Positions 43,361-52,604 are shown, numbered from the stretch's first letter. The stretch is DNA of 64,000 bases from Flavobacteriales bacterium UBA6057 (GCA_002428995.1 DIYJ01000009.1:62001-126000); one strand, 5' to 3'. A program made the numbers and translations. Notes: a model not told the origin generated them from the sequence alone.

Positions 43361-45775
43361 ATGGCGGAGTCAGCAGCGATTGCGGAGAAAGAAATATCAA
43401 AGGACGAGTTGAAATCAGAAATACTCAAGGACTTTCACCTCGCAAACCTCAGTCGGGAGATCAGTTTGATGGGCCGAAGAGAGGTGCTCACCGGAAAGGC
43501 CAAGTTTGGTATCCTCGGTGATGGAAAAGAATTGGCGCAGATAGCCCTTGCGAAGTTTTGGTTGCCAGGAGATTGGAGGTCAGGTTATTACCGTGATCAA
43601 ACCATGATGATGGCTGCCGGTAAGCTGAGCGTAGATGATTTCTTCGCACAACTTTACGCCCACCCTGATGTAGAACATGAGCCAGCATCTGCAGGCCGCA
43701 TGATGAATGGCCACTATGCTACTCGCTTCCTGGATGAGAATGGACAATGGCTGAAGCAGACCGATCGAGTGAATTCGTCAGCCGATGTTTCGCCTACTGC
43801 CAGCCAAATGCCCAGATTGTTGGGACTGGCCCTGGCCAGTAAGTTCTATCGAAACAATCCAGAGCTCAAAGGCAAGGAAGATTTTTCCATCCAGGGAAAT
43901 GAGATTGCATACGGAACCATTGGGGATGCTTCTACCAGCGAGGGCATGTTTTGGGAAGCTATGAATGCCGCAGGAGTGTTGCAGGTTCCCATGGTACTCT
44001 CCGTTTGGGATGACGGCCACGGTATTTCTGTTCCCAAGAAGTATCAAACCACCAAAGAGAGCATCAGCGAGGCCCTGAAAGGATTTCAGCGTACTGACAA
44101 GCAGAAGGGTTTTGAAATTCTGAAAGTAAAGGGATGGGATTATCCAAACCTCGTGCTCACCTATGAGAAGGCCTCCAAGATTGCCCGCGAAGAGCACGTG
44201 CCTGTATTGGTACACGTAGAAGAAGTGACGCAGCCTCAAGGCCACTCAACCAGTGGTTCACACGAGCGCTATAAGTCTCCGGAGCGACTGCAATGGGAGA
44301 AGGACTTTGATCCGATTTCGAAGTTCAAGGAGTGGATCCTTGCCAACAAGCTCGCCACTGAAGAAGAACTGGATGAACTATCCAAGCAGGCTAAAAAAGA
44401 GGCCAGAGAAGGAAAGGCCCGGGCCTGGAAAGCATTTGTAGAGCCGCTGAAGCAGGATCAGCAAGCGGTGCTGAAATTGGTGGAAGATTTGGCCAATAGC
44501 AGCAAAAACAAGGTGTTCATTCAGAAGCTGCATGGAGAGCTCAGTGCTTCCGCAGAACCTTTGCGAAAAGAGATTTTTGAAGTAGCCCGAAAGGCGCTGC
44601 GTTATGCCAGGGGAGAGCAGAGTCCGGCTTACACCGCGCTGCGCCAATGGATCGATGCACAAATGGAGGTGAATGCCGATCGCTACTCATCCCACTTGTA
44701 TAGCGCTTCTGAACACAGCCCAATTGCAGCCGCTGGTGTTGCAGCTGATTATCCTGCCGATGGAGGCATGGTGGATGGCCGGGAAATCCTACGCGACAAC
44801 TTTGACGCCTTGATCGAACGCCACCCCGAGCTGATCATCTTTGGAGAAGACAGTGGAAAGATTGGCGGTGTGAATCAAGGACTGGAAGGGCTTCAAGCCA
44901 AGTATGGAGATCACCGCGTATTCGATACCGGCATTCGCGAGTGCACCATCATTGGTCAGGGAATTGGAATGGCAATGCGCGGCCTGAGACCCATTGCAGA
45001 GATTCAATACCTCGATTACCTGCTCTATGCTTTGCAAATCCTCAGCGATGACCTTGCCACCGTTCAGTACAGAACAAAAGGTGGACAAAAGGCGCCCTTG
45101 ATTGTGAGAACCCGTGGCCACAGACTCGAAGGAATCTGGCACAGTGGTTCACCTATGGGAATGATCATTCATGCATTGCGCGGCATGCACATCTGTGTAC
45201 CTCGCAACATGACCCAGGCAGCTGGGATGTACAATACCCTCATCGAAGGAGATGACCCTGCTTTGGTTATTGAATCATTGAACGGATATCGATTGAAGGA
45301 GCAGCGCCCTGCCAATATGGGAGAATTTAAGGTGGCGCTCGGAGAACCAGAAGTGATGACCGAAGGAGATGACATCACGATCGTGACTTATGGATCCATG
45401 GTGCGTATGTGTGTAGATGTGGCCAAGCAACTCCGCGAAGTAGGTGTGTCAGCTGAGGTGATCGATGTGCAGACGCTGTTGCCTTTCGATCTGCAGCACA
45501 GTATCCTCGACAGCTTGAAAAAGACCAACCGCATCCTCTTTGTAGATGAAGATGTTCCAGGAGGTGCTTCCGCTTTCATGATGCAGCAAGTGGTGCAAGA
45601 GCAGGAAGGGTTCAAGTGGCTCGACAGCGCTCCTGAAACACTTACGGCAAAGGCGCATCGCCCGGCTTACGGAACAGATGGCGACTACTTCAGCAAGCCG
45701 AGCAACGAAGACATCTTCGAAGCAGTTTACGATATGATGCACGAGGTAGACCCACAACGCTTTCCCAAACTCTGA
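43361..45775 (+). CDS. Fused E1 alpha-beta 2-oxo acid dehydrogenase (branched-chain/2-oxoisovalerate type)
   Basis: An 804-residue fusion of the thiamine-diphosphate E1 subunits. The alpha part (about 20-400) has YYRDQTMMMA, the TPP-magnesium motif GDASTSEGMFWEAMNAAGV and HGISVP. A helical linker (about 400-470) leads to the beta part (about 470-804) with FGEDSGKIGGVNQGLEGLQ, RVFDTGIRECTIIGQGIGMA in pieces, and the C-terminal transketolase domain (VTYGSMVRMC; EVIDVQTLLPFD). It decarboxylates branched-chain 2-oxo acids or a related substrate and passes the acyl group to a lipoyl E2, which is not in the window. The stop TGA overlaps the next ATG. Confidence 0.92.
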   Translation: MAESAAIAEKEISKDELKSEILKDFHLANLSREISLMGRREVLTGKAKFGILGDGKELAQIALAKFWLPGDWRSGYYRDQTMMMAAGKLSVDDFFAQLYAHPDVEHEPASAGRMMNGHYATRFLDENGQWLKQTDRVNSSADVSPTASQMPRLLGLALASKFYRNNPELKGKEDFSIQGNEIAYGTIGDASTSEGMFWEAMNAAGVLQVPMVLSVWDDGHGISVPKKYQTTKESISEALKGFQRTDKQKGFEILKVKGWDYPNLVLTYEKASKIAREEHVPVLVHVEEVTQPQGHSTSGSHERYKSPERLQWEKDFDPISKFKEWILANKLATEEELDELSKQAKKEAREGKARAWKAFVEPLKQDQQAVLKLVEDLANSSKNKVFIQKLHGELSASAEPLRKEIFEVARKALRYARGEQSPAYTALRQWIDAQMEVNADRYSSHLYSASEHSPIAAAGVAADYPADGGMVDGREILRDNFDALIERHPELIIFGEDSGKIGGVNQGLEGLQAKYGDHRVFDTGIRECTIIGQGIGMAMRGLRPIAEIQYLDYLLYALQILSDDLATVQYRTKGGQKAPLIVRTRGHRLEGIWHSGSPMGMIIHALRGMHICVPRNMTQAAGMYNTLIEGDDPALVIESLNGYRLKEQRPANMGEFKVALGEPEVMTEGDDITIVTYGSMVRMCVDVAKQLREVGVSAEVIDVQTLLPFDLQHSILDSLKKTNRILFVDEDVPGGASAFMMQQVVQEQEGFKWLDSAPETLTAKAHRPAYGTDGDYFSKPSNEDIFEAVYDMMHEVDPQRFPKL

Positions 45776-46527
45776 TGCCAGCGGTCAGGAGGTTTTGGTT
45801 GGTGTTGATCACGGTATGTACGATGCTTTCCGCTCAGGCGGGAGTAGAGAAATACCAGTTGACCCTGCTTCTGTCTCCTTCCGTTGAATGGGTTTACTTC
45901 CGCGGCAGTCAGAATGCGGACCTCTACAATGAATTGTTTGGTTCGAAGTTGTCTTACAATTTCGGGTTTGAATACAAGCGTTTCTTCGACCCATCGCTCA
46001 GTTTCAGCACCGGTTTCCTTTACCAGAACAAAGGGTTTCGCAATACCTATGTCGAACGGAATCCTGATGGATCTACACAGGAAGGAATTACGGTGGGTAG
46101 CGCCCATTTGGCGACCATTCCATTGTATCTGAATGCCCATCATCGTCTGGCACGTAAGAAAGAGATGATCTACACGGCAGGCCTCGGAGTGGGTTACCTG
46201 ATGTCTCAAACCGTTCGAAACCGAAACTACACCGGTGAAGATGACGTGACCGAAGGACTGTTCGATGTTGGGGACGGCCGCAGCAACATCAACTTCTTTA
46301 GGGACCTCTACCTTGGACTCCACGTTGGGGTTGGTATATCGGCTTACGTCAAGAGCCGTATTGTGCTGATCGTCCAGCCGATGTACAAGTACCAGCTCAA
46401 CGATGGGCGTAACCCAAGCTTACCCATTCAGGACCTTTTTGCGGCTAAGATGAACTCGCTTTCCGTTGACTTCAAGGTTGGGTATTTCTTCAACCGACAG
46501 ATCAGGAATCGCAAGAAGGATGTCTAG
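45775..46527 (+). CDS. Outer-membrane beta-barrel protein (PorT-like fold)
   Basis: A 250-residue exported protein whose ATG overlaps the preceding TGA by one base. After a signal peptide (about 1-23, ending SAQAG) the sequence shows amphipathic strands (LTLLLSPSVEWVYF; LSYNFGFEYKRFFD; MIYTAGLGVGYLM; DLYLGLHVGVGISAYV) typical of the PorT/outer-membrane beta-barrel 2 family. Function unknown; the overlap with a metabolic enzyme gene upstream shows translational coupling, not necessarily a shared pathway. The next gene starts inside its last 8 nt. Confidence 0.8.
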   Translation: MPAVRRFWLVLITVCTMLSAQAGVEKYQLTLLLSPSVEWVYFRGSQNADLYNELFGSKLSYNFGFEYKRFFDPSLSFSTGFLYQNKGFRNTYVERNPDGSTQEGITVGSAHLATIPLYLNAHHRLARKKEMIYTAGLGVGYLMSQTVRNRNYTGEDDVTEGLFDVGDGRSNINFFRDLYLGLHVGVGISAYVKSRIVLIVQPMYKYQLNDGRNPSLPIQDLFAAKMNSLSVDFKVGYFFNRQIRNRKKDV

Positions 46528-47632
46528 CCAACGCTGGGCTTTTCTGTTGATTCTGGGGGTGTTGCTGCTGGTGTCGGTGCAGACCGTCTTCGGCCTTTTT
46601 CGGGAAGTAAACCTGGCAGGAGCTTTTCTCCAGTATTCCTATGAAACTTTGGGGCCCAAGACCTGGTTTTCGGGCGAGTTTCAGCAAGCGGCAGATCGTA
46701 AAACCACCAGTGACTTTGGCTTCCGGTCCTACATGGTCAGAAGCTTTAACCAGGTCAACTACAGCGTTTTTGGGACCATCAACCCCCAGGTGAGGGAGGG
46801 AAGGGAAGGAATGTTGTTTGAAGCAGCATACGAACGAGCTGTTTGTGGCAACGACCGCTTGTCAGACGAATGGCTCGAAACCAAAACGGATTCCCTGGCT
46901 CGCCTAGATTCCCTGCTCCAGGCCCGCGGAAAGAAACTCTATGTGCTGATTGCGCCCAATAAATGGCGCTACCACTCTGACCGGGCACCCTGGAGTTGCA
47001 AGCCCTCGGCAAGTACGAACTACACATCACTGCTTCGGCAGCTTCATTCCAGGGAAGTAGCCACCATCGATTGTATCGAACTCTTCGAAACCTGGAAAGC
47101 AACCACTCCACATCCGCTGCACGCACCTTCGGGGACGCATTGGAGTATTTACGGAGCATGGCGTGTGGCTGACCGCCTCAACGACCGCTTGAAACAGGAC
47201 GGTTTTTCCATGCCCGTGCTACAGCTTGATTCGCTTGAATTGGTGGATGAATCCCGAAACACCGACAAGGATCTGTTCGATCTGCTCAACGTGTTGCAAA
47301 AAGCCCCGCGAACTCCGCTGGCATATCCACATGTTTCGACATTGGAGGATTCTCAGACGAAGTCGGTAGTCATTGGTGATAGTTACTACTGGACTTTTTT
47401 CTACCTCGATTTGCACGACCAACTTTGGGCGGAAGACTCCCCATTTCTGTATTACGATCAATACCGTGCTCCTGGCTCAGGTGAACGTGTGGAAATTGAG
47501 CCAGGACAGCGCGAACAATGGCTGAAGGAAGCAGATGTGGTGATCGTAATGGTGAACGAGCCGGCCATTCCTCGACTGGGATATGGTTTTCTCGAGGGAG
47601 CTATTCAGTTTCTGGAGCAGCAGCCCATTTGA
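46520..47632 (+). CDS. AlgX/AlgJ-like SGNH-fold protein, membrane anchored
   Basis: Start ATG 46520 (370 residues) is chosen because it opens an N-terminal membrane helix (about 5-24); it overlaps the barrel gene by 8 nt. The body resembles the AlgX/AlgJ SGNH hydrolase domain of exopolysaccharide O-acetylation: VREGREGMLFEAAYE, LYVLIAPNKWRYHS, the signature PSGTHWSIYGAWRVADRL, and SVVIGDSYYWTFF near residue 295, which supplies a GDS nucleophile block. It probably transfers or removes acetyl groups on a surface glycan. No MBOAT acyl-donor partner is in view. Its end overlaps the convergent gene by 32 nt. Confidence 0.8.
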   Translation: MSSQRWAFLLILGVLLLVSVQTVFGLFREVNLAGAFLQYSYETLGPKTWFSGEFQQAADRKTTSDFGFRSYMVRSFNQVNYSVFGTINPQVREGREGMLFEAAYERAVCGNDRLSDEWLETKTDSLARLDSLLQARGKKLYVLIAPNKWRYHSDRAPWSCKPSASTNYTSLLRQLHSREVATIDCIELFETWKATTPHPLHAPSGTHWSIYGAWRVADRLNDRLKQDGFSMPVLQLDSLELVDESRNTDKDLFDLLNVLQKAPRTPLAYPHVSTLEDSQTKSVVIGDSYYWTFFYLDLHDQLWAEDSPFLYYDQYRAPGSGERVEIEPGQREQWLKEADVVIVMVNEPAIPRLGYGFLEGAIQFLEQQPI

Positions 47633-48704
47633 ATTCGCCTACCAAGGGACGATGATCGGAGAGCTGCACATTATCTGTGCGGAATCCGGAAACCTGAAGT
47701 TCAGGTGAATACAACAAGTAGTCAATTCGGAAGGAAGGAAAGTAACCGATGTAGGTGCTACCTGTTCCTCGTCCAAACTTCATGAATGCGTCTTCCAGGC
47801 CTCGGGAAATAGTTTGATAAGCGAAGGAACCGGGCGTATCGTTCAGGTCTCCACAAACGATGACCGGATGAGGAGAGGAAGCAATGGCTTCGTGGACAAT
47901 TAAGGCTTGATCGGCACGCCTCTGGAATCCGTCTCTCAGCATGCCCAGAAGGCGAACAGCATCATTCAGTTGTTGCTCGCGGTCGTCATCTTCGATGTGC
48001 TCGTCAATCTGCTCCTCCATGCCCGAAATTCGCACGGAAGCCAGGTGCAAGTTGAATACCCGGATCGTATCGCCATGGATGTCCAGATCGGTCCAAATGG
48101 CCAGGTTATGCTCTTTCGCGCTGAGTGGCAAGAGCCTTTGATCCACAATGAGATACTTTGAAAAGGTCGCCATGCCGAAGTAGTTCATGCCTCTGTGAAG
48201 CACAGAAGTATACTCTTCGTGAACGTAGTGAACGTCTAACAGCTCGGTAAGCGTGTCCAGCGTATTGAAATACTTGTTGTCCTTACTCTTGAAGAATTCC
48301 TGGATACAAAGCACATCTGCGTCCACTGAATCGAGGTAGGTGAGGATGCTGTCGCGGGTTCGTTTGTTCGACTTCCAGTTGTAGAGGTCAAAGAGGCGAA
48401 CATTGTAGCTGGCGAGTTTCACGGTTTCCGATTCCCCTTCCGAAGTGCGCATGGCATAGTGAAAATGCTGACTGAAGGTGCCTAAAGAAAAGACCAGTGC
48501 CAGACCTGAGAACATGACATAGACTGGCTTCCAGAAAGCCCAAAGCACAACGAAGAGAAGATTGAGCAAGAAAATTGGCAGGAAGGCCATTCCAAAGAAG
48601 GCGGGAATGGAAGTGAGGTTGGGATTGATGTAGGGAGCAAGGATGGAGATAAGCAGCGCCAACGCTGCCAGTGCATTCAGACCAAGGAAAAGCTTGCGGA
48701 TCAA
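47601..48704 (-). CDS. Endonuclease/exonuclease/phosphatase family protein with N-terminal membrane helices
   Basis: A 367-residue protein with three hydrophobic segments in the first 80 residues and an EEP domain from about 95: LASYNVRLFD, VLCIQEFFKS, FNLHLASVRI, VICGDLNDTPGS and the C-terminal SDHRPLVGEF. All metal and catalytic residues of the fold seem present. The substrate may be a phospholipid, a sugar phosphate or nucleic acid; the membrane anchor favours an envelope substrate. It is the last gene in the minus-strand run mutL-rhomboid-rhomboid-EEP, 17 nt after the second rhomboid gene. Confidence 0.88.
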   Translation of the reverse strand: MIRKLFLGLNALAALALLISILAPYINPNLTSIPAFFGMAFLPIFLLNLLFVVLWAFWKPVYVMFSGLALVFSLGTFSQHFHYAMRTSEGESETVKLASYNVRLFDLYNWKSNKRTRDSILTYLDSVDADVLCIQEFFKSKDNKYFNTLDTLTELLDVHYVHEEYTSVLHRGMNYFGMATFSKYLIVDQRLLPLSAKEHNLAIWTDLDIHGDTIRVFNLHLASVRISGMEEQIDEHIEDDDREQQLNDAVRLLGMLRDGFQRRADQALIVHEAIASSPHPVIVCGDLNDTPGSFAYQTISRGLEDAFMKFGRGTGSTYIGYFPSFRIDYLLYSPELQVSGFRTDNVQLSDHRPLVGEFKWAAAPETE

Positions 48705-48721
48705 CGTGGTGGAGGGTAGGG

Positions 48722-49627
48722 TTACTGATTTTTGTTGCTCATCTTGAAGAGGAACTCCTTTTCTTCCTTGGAAAGGTTTTCATAGCCTGCCTTGGAGATC
48801 TTGTCGAGAATAGAGTCGAGCCGCGCCTGGGCTTCCTCTTCAGATACGGAACTGTTGCTGCCACGGCTGCTTCTCGTCTGGGTTTTCTTTGCCTTCTTTT
48901 CCCTGTGAACCACCTTCATGCGGGAGTTTCCCTTTGACTTGAAGCGCTGACCCAGTTTGGTGAAGAACTCGTAAAAATCCATGGCCCAGTCCTTTCCTCT
49001 GTCCAGGTTCTTGATGTAGAAGTATCCAAACGCTGCTCCACCGATGTGTGCGAGATTTCCACCCAAATTCATCGTGAAGTCGATCAGGCTGCTGATCACA
49101 AACAGTGCGAGTACCAGGTACTTCAAACGAACCGATCCAATCAGGATCAACTGAACAGTGTAATCCGGAAAGCGCGTGGCCGTTGCCACCATTACGGCCA
49201 TTACCGCTGCTGATGCGCCCACCATTGGGCCGTTTCCAAAACCTGTTTCACCGGCCAGGAACAGCAGGTTGTAAATCAAGAGGTATAGACCTGCACCGGC
49301 AAATCCACCCAGGAAATAGACTCCGATCAGCCGTTGGTGGCCGATCATGTCATAGAAGATGCGACCAAACCAGTACAGGAAAAGCATGTTCCACAAGATG
49401 TGGCTGATGCCGCTGTGAAGAAACATGTAAGTGAAGGCTGTCCATGGCACCAACACCAGGTCTGTAATACTGGCAGGAATGGCGAAATAGTTGAGCAGCC
49501 ACGACTCGTCCCGACCGAATACGATGAAGGTGAGCAGGTTGGTCAAAACGAACACACTGGCATTGATGATGATCATCTGCCCGATGAAGTTGTTTCCTGC
49601 GAAAAGTCGTTTTAGATCGTCTAACAT
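48722..49627 (-). CDS. Rhomboid family intramembrane serine protease with C-terminal tail
   Basis: A 301-residue protein with six membrane helices. Catalytic Ser139 lies in MVGASAAVMAV and His194 in LAHIGGAAFGY; the second helix has HILWNMLFLYWFG. After the membrane part (from about residue 205) there is a basic, Ser-rich cytoplasmic tail (KVVHREKKAKKTQTRSSRGS) and a helical end with the phrase LDSILDKISKAGYENLSKEE, a tail that recurs in Bacteroidota rhomboids. The Ser/His dyad is intact so it should cleave membrane proteins. 42 nt after the other rhomboid gene. Confidence 0.93.
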   Translation of the reverse strand: MLDDLKRLFAGNNFIGQMIIINASVFVLTNLLTFIVFGRDESWLLNYFAIPASITDLVLVPWTAFTYMFLHSGISHILWNMLFLYWFGRIFYDMIGHQRLIGVYFLGGFAGAGLYLLIYNLLFLAGETGFGNGPMVGASAAVMAVMVATATRFPDYTVQLILIGSVRLKYLVLALFVISSLIDFTMNLGGNLAHIGGAAFGYFYIKNLDRGKDWAMDFYEFFTKLGQRFKSKGNSRMKVVHREKKAKKTQTRSSRGSNSSVSEEEAQARLDSILDKISKAGYENLSKEEKEFLFKMSNKNQ

Positions 49628-49669
49628 ATTGATCTCTAGGACGTCAAATTAAGGGTGTTGCTTGCACGT

Positions 49670-50524
49670 TTACCGCCAGTGACTGCCCGTTTTTTGCCAA
49701 AATTTAATAATCAAAAACCCGAAGAGCATTCCACCCAAGTGAGCAAAATGCGCCACATTATCTCCATTGTCCTGGAAAGCTGAGAACAGCTCAGCCACTC
49801 CGTATGCTGTCACCAACCACTTCGCTTTGATGGGAATGGGAAGGAACAGCAGGTACATCCTCACATTGGGAAACATCATCCCGAAGGCAATAAGAATACC
49901 AAACAAGGAGCCCGATGCACCTACTACGTTCGGAAGGCTCTTATAGTGTTCGAGGTAGCTGCTGAAAAAGTTCCGTGCTTCGCGCAGAGCCGCTTCATTC
50001 TGCGGGTCATAGCTCAGTGTACTCAATCCGTTTTGATTGAAATCGATGTATGCCCGCGTGATTTCAGGGAAGCGATCGCTACTAAGTAATAATTGATGCC
50101 CCTCTAAAAAGGCGAATATTGAAGCGGCCTCAGGATTGATGATCAGTGCTTCAATGGCGTTGATGGTGGGTGCGATGTCGATGTAAAGGATCACATAGTG
50201 CAGGAAGGCAGCTCCAAATCCAGTGAGTACATAGTAGGTGAGAAACCGCTTGCTTCCCCATGTGTTTTCGATGGATGAGCCGAAGAGCCAAACCGCGAAC
50301 ATGTTGAAGAGCAGGTGGGTAAGATCACCGTGCATAAACATGTAGCTCACCACCTGGTAGATCTGGAATTTTTCGCTTCCCGGAAGGTGAAGCCCCAGTA
50401 TGTCTCTCAGGTCTATGCCCGTTGATGCTGCGAAGGCATAGGTAGCCAGGAGCATCAAGCCGTTGATGATCAGCAGGTTTTTAACTACCGGAGGCAAAAC
50501 ACTCCATCCATTGCCTGTTTGCAT
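49670..50524 (-). CDS. Rhomboid family intramembrane serine protease with extended loop
   Basis: A 284-residue rhomboid. Catalytic Ser204 is in VVGASGSLFGI and His262 in AHFAHLGGMLFGF; HLLFNMFAVWLFG marks the second helix. Unusually, about 80 polar residues (roughly 118-198) are inserted before the catalytic serine helix, containing helices such as PQNEAALREARNFFSSYLEHY; this could be an extra domain on the outer face. Its ATG directly follows the mutL stop, so mutL and the rhomboid genes share a transcript. Confidence 0.92.
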   Translation of the reverse strand: MQTGNGWSVLPPVVKNLLIINGLMLLATYAFAASTGIDLRDILGLHLPGSEKFQIYQVVSYMFMHGDLTHLLFNMFAVWLFGSSIENTWGSKRFLTYYVLTGFGAAFLHYVILYIDIAPTINAIEALIINPEAASIFAFLEGHQLLLSSDRFPEITRAYIDFNQNGLSTLSYDPQNEAALREARNFFSSYLEHYKSLPNVVGASGSLFGILIAFGMMFPNVRMYLLFLPIPIKAKWLVTAYGVAELFSAFQDNGDNVAHFAHLGGMLFGFLIIKFWQKTGSHWR

Positions 50525-52351
50525 CTAGTTGAAAAGCTTTTCTATTTGAGGCGCATTTAACAGTACGAAGGTGGATTTTCCACCCAAGTCAATCTCTGGT
50601 TGAGTGCAGCGCATCAAGTTTCGAAAGAGCGCTATCATTTCCTGTGCCTCTAATACCGTGCCTGACTTGATGGCAGACCTTTGTGCCATCGATCGAAGGA
50701 TTTTCTCCCGAAAGGCTTCCGTGTTGCTCGGTTTGTCATTTCGAATGTCATCCATGAAACCTGCGATGGTTTCTTCAATGTTCATGCCTTCACAAATAGT
50801 AGGAACACCGCGAACAATGAAAGCATGCTGACCGAAGGGATCAATGTCGAATCCTAAGGTGGTCAGGGTGGGGAGACTGGACTGGAATACGCTCGCTTCC
50901 ATAGCACTCAGTTCAACCGTGACAGGAAACAATTGTTGCTGACTCACCGGGTGATTTGCCCGAGACAGGGCGTCAAACTCTTCAAACAAGATTCGAGTAT
51001 GTGCGCGGTACTGATTCAGTAAGAATACCCCTTCATCACTTCGAATCAACACGTATTTCCGGCCAATCTGGAAGGTGATGATGGAATCATCACTGGCTGT
51101 TTCCAGGTGCATACGCACTGGCTCTTCCTGTTCCGTTTTTTCTGACAGTGCGGCATACAATTCCTTCCAGCTCTCCTCCGGAGCTTTTTGAAAAGAGGAT
51201 CCGCGCTCCCAGGAACTGTTGGAGCTCTTCGATGTTTTCTCCCGATCGAAGGGGTTGTAGGTAGGGTCTACTTTGATCTCGGGTTGCTTCACTGGCTGCT
51301 TCAGCTGGTGATGCGGCACATCAAAACTCGTTTCCTGCTCAAAGTCCAGGGAAGGGGCCACATGGTACTGTCCCAGCGATCGCTTCACCGAACTCCGCAG
51401 AATGGCGTAGATCGATCGCTCGTCTTCAAACTTGATCTCTGTCTTGGTCGGGTGGATGTTCACATCAATGTGTGATGGATCCACGTCAAAGAAGATGAAG
51501 TAGGCCGGATGGTGATTTGCCGGAATCAGTCCCTCAAAAGCTTGAACAACGGCCGAATGGAAGTAGGAGCTGCGGAAGTAGCGGTTGTTTACAAACAGGA
51601 ACTGCTCGCCTCGACCTTTCTTCGCTGCTTCTGGTTTTACGATGAAGCCATCCAGATTGGCTAACTCCGTTTCTTCTTCGATCGGAACCAGCTTTTCATT
51701 GTAGTTCTTTCCGAAGATGCCGATGATACGCTGCCTAAGGTTGGAAGGTGGAAGGAAAAACAGTTGTTGCTCGTTGTGGTGGAGCTTGAATTCCACTTCA
51801 GGATTGGCCAGCGCCACCCGATGAAACTCATCCAGGATGTGCCGCATCTCTACAGGATCGCTTTTCAGGAATTTCCTGCGAGCCGGTATGTTGAAGAAAA
51901 GGTTCTTCACCGCGATAGAGGTTCCCTTGGAAGTGGAGCAAAACTCTTGCTCTTTCACCTCCGAACCTTCGATCACCAATTGCTGTCCAATATCTGAATC
52001 GGCCGTGCGTGTCTTCATTTCCATCCGAGCCACAGCCGCAATACTTGCCAGCGCTTCCCCACGAAATCCCATCGTTCGGATGTTGAAGAGATCTTCCGTT
52101 CCCGTGATCTTGGAAGTGGCATGCCGTTCTAGGCTCATCCGCGCGTCCGTTTCCGTCATTCCCTTCCCATTGTCGATCACCTGTATCAACGTCTTCCCCG
52201 CGTCCTTCACAATCAGCTGAACCTTGTCAGCTCCCGCGTCCACACTGTTCTCCATGAGTTCCTTCACCACCGAGGCCGGCCGCTGGATCACCTCACCCGC
52301 AGCGATCTGGTTGGCAATGGAATCAGGAAGTAATTTGATGATGTCTGTCAT
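50525..52351 (-). CDS. mutL: DNA mismatch repair protein MutL
   Basis: A 608-residue MutL. The N-terminal GHKL ATPase is complete: catalytic Glu34 in ELMENSVDAGA, DNGKGM (60-65), GFRGEALASI (95-104), and the DVNIHPTKTEIKF segment at about 296. The C-terminal dimerisation domain is present, but the endonuclease motif DQHA-x2-E-x4-E is replaced by NQYRAHTRILFEE (446-458), and the conserved C-P-H-G-R-P-like segment reads CTQPEID. It therefore probably binds and signals but may lack or have altered nicking activity. First gene of a four-gene minus-strand run. TACTTTCG lies 6 nt before its ATG. Confidence 0.95.
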   Translation of the reverse strand: MTDIIKLLPDSIANQIAAGEVIQRPASVVKELMENSVDAGADKVQLIVKDAGKTLIQVIDNGKGMTETDARMSLERHATSKITGTEDLFNIRTMGFRGEALASIAAVARMEMKTRTADSDIGQQLVIEGSEVKEQEFCSTSKGTSIAVKNLFFNIPARRKFLKSDPVEMRHILDEFHRVALANPEVEFKLHHNEQQLFFLPPSNLRQRIIGIFGKNYNEKLVPIEEETELANLDGFIVKPEAAKKGRGEQFLFVNNRYFRSSYFHSAVVQAFEGLIPANHHPAYFIFFDVDPSHIDVNIHPTKTEIKFEDERSIYAILRSSVKRSLGQYHVAPSLDFEQETSFDVPHHQLKQPVKQPEIKVDPTYNPFDREKTSKSSNSSWERGSSFQKAPEESWKELYAALSEKTEQEEPVRMHLETASDDSIITFQIGRKYVLIRSDEGVFLLNQYRAHTRILFEEFDALSRANHPVSQQQLFPVTVELSAMEASVFQSSLPTLTTLGFDIDPFGQHAFIVRGVPTICEGMNIEETIAGFMDDIRNDKPSNTEAFREKILRSMAQRSAIKSGTVLEAQEMIALFRNLMRCTQPEIDLGGKSTFVLLNAPQIEKLFN

Positions 52352-52357
52352 GCGCAG

Positions 52358-52365
52358 CGAAAGTA
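52358..52365 (-). promoter_or_regulatory. Promoter -7 box (TACTTTCG) 6 nt from mutL start
   Basis: On the minus strand TACTTTCG is one mismatch from TAnnTTTG and 6 nt before the ATG, predicting a leaderless or nearly leaderless mutL transcript. The TTCG variant also occurs in the promoter at 43293-43300. Confidence 0.45.
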
Positions 52366-52528
52366 GAAGTTAGCCATCAGGTTAGGGGTACGGTGGAGGT
52401 TTTTGTGGCGGTGAGGGTTGGAGAACCTGGGCTTCTTTTTTTGCTATCGTCATCTACGCTTCAGCTTCGATGATTAAAAAGCTATCAGCCAGGGTGAGGT
52501 TGTACTTCTTATCAGATCAAGGATCTAG

Positions 52529-52595
52529 GATCAAAGCACTAAGCCGGACATGCCGTTCATTGAATTTGAATTTGAGCTTGAGTTTGCACTTGCAC
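52529..52595 (+). repeat. Head-plus-TTGNNN hexamer repeat, copy A
   Basis: A head (GATCAAAG, then AGCCGGACATGCCGTTCA) is followed by six consecutive hexamers of form TTGNNN (52560-52595: AAT, AAT, AGC, AGT, CAC, CAC in the last three positions). Copy B follows 76 nt later and copy C is at 55244. Read from the ATG in the head it would encode MPFIEFEFELEFAL. Besides copies A and B, the gap 52366-52794 shows nothing else that I can name. Confidence 0.8.
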
Positions 52596-52604
52596 CTCTG
52601 TGGC

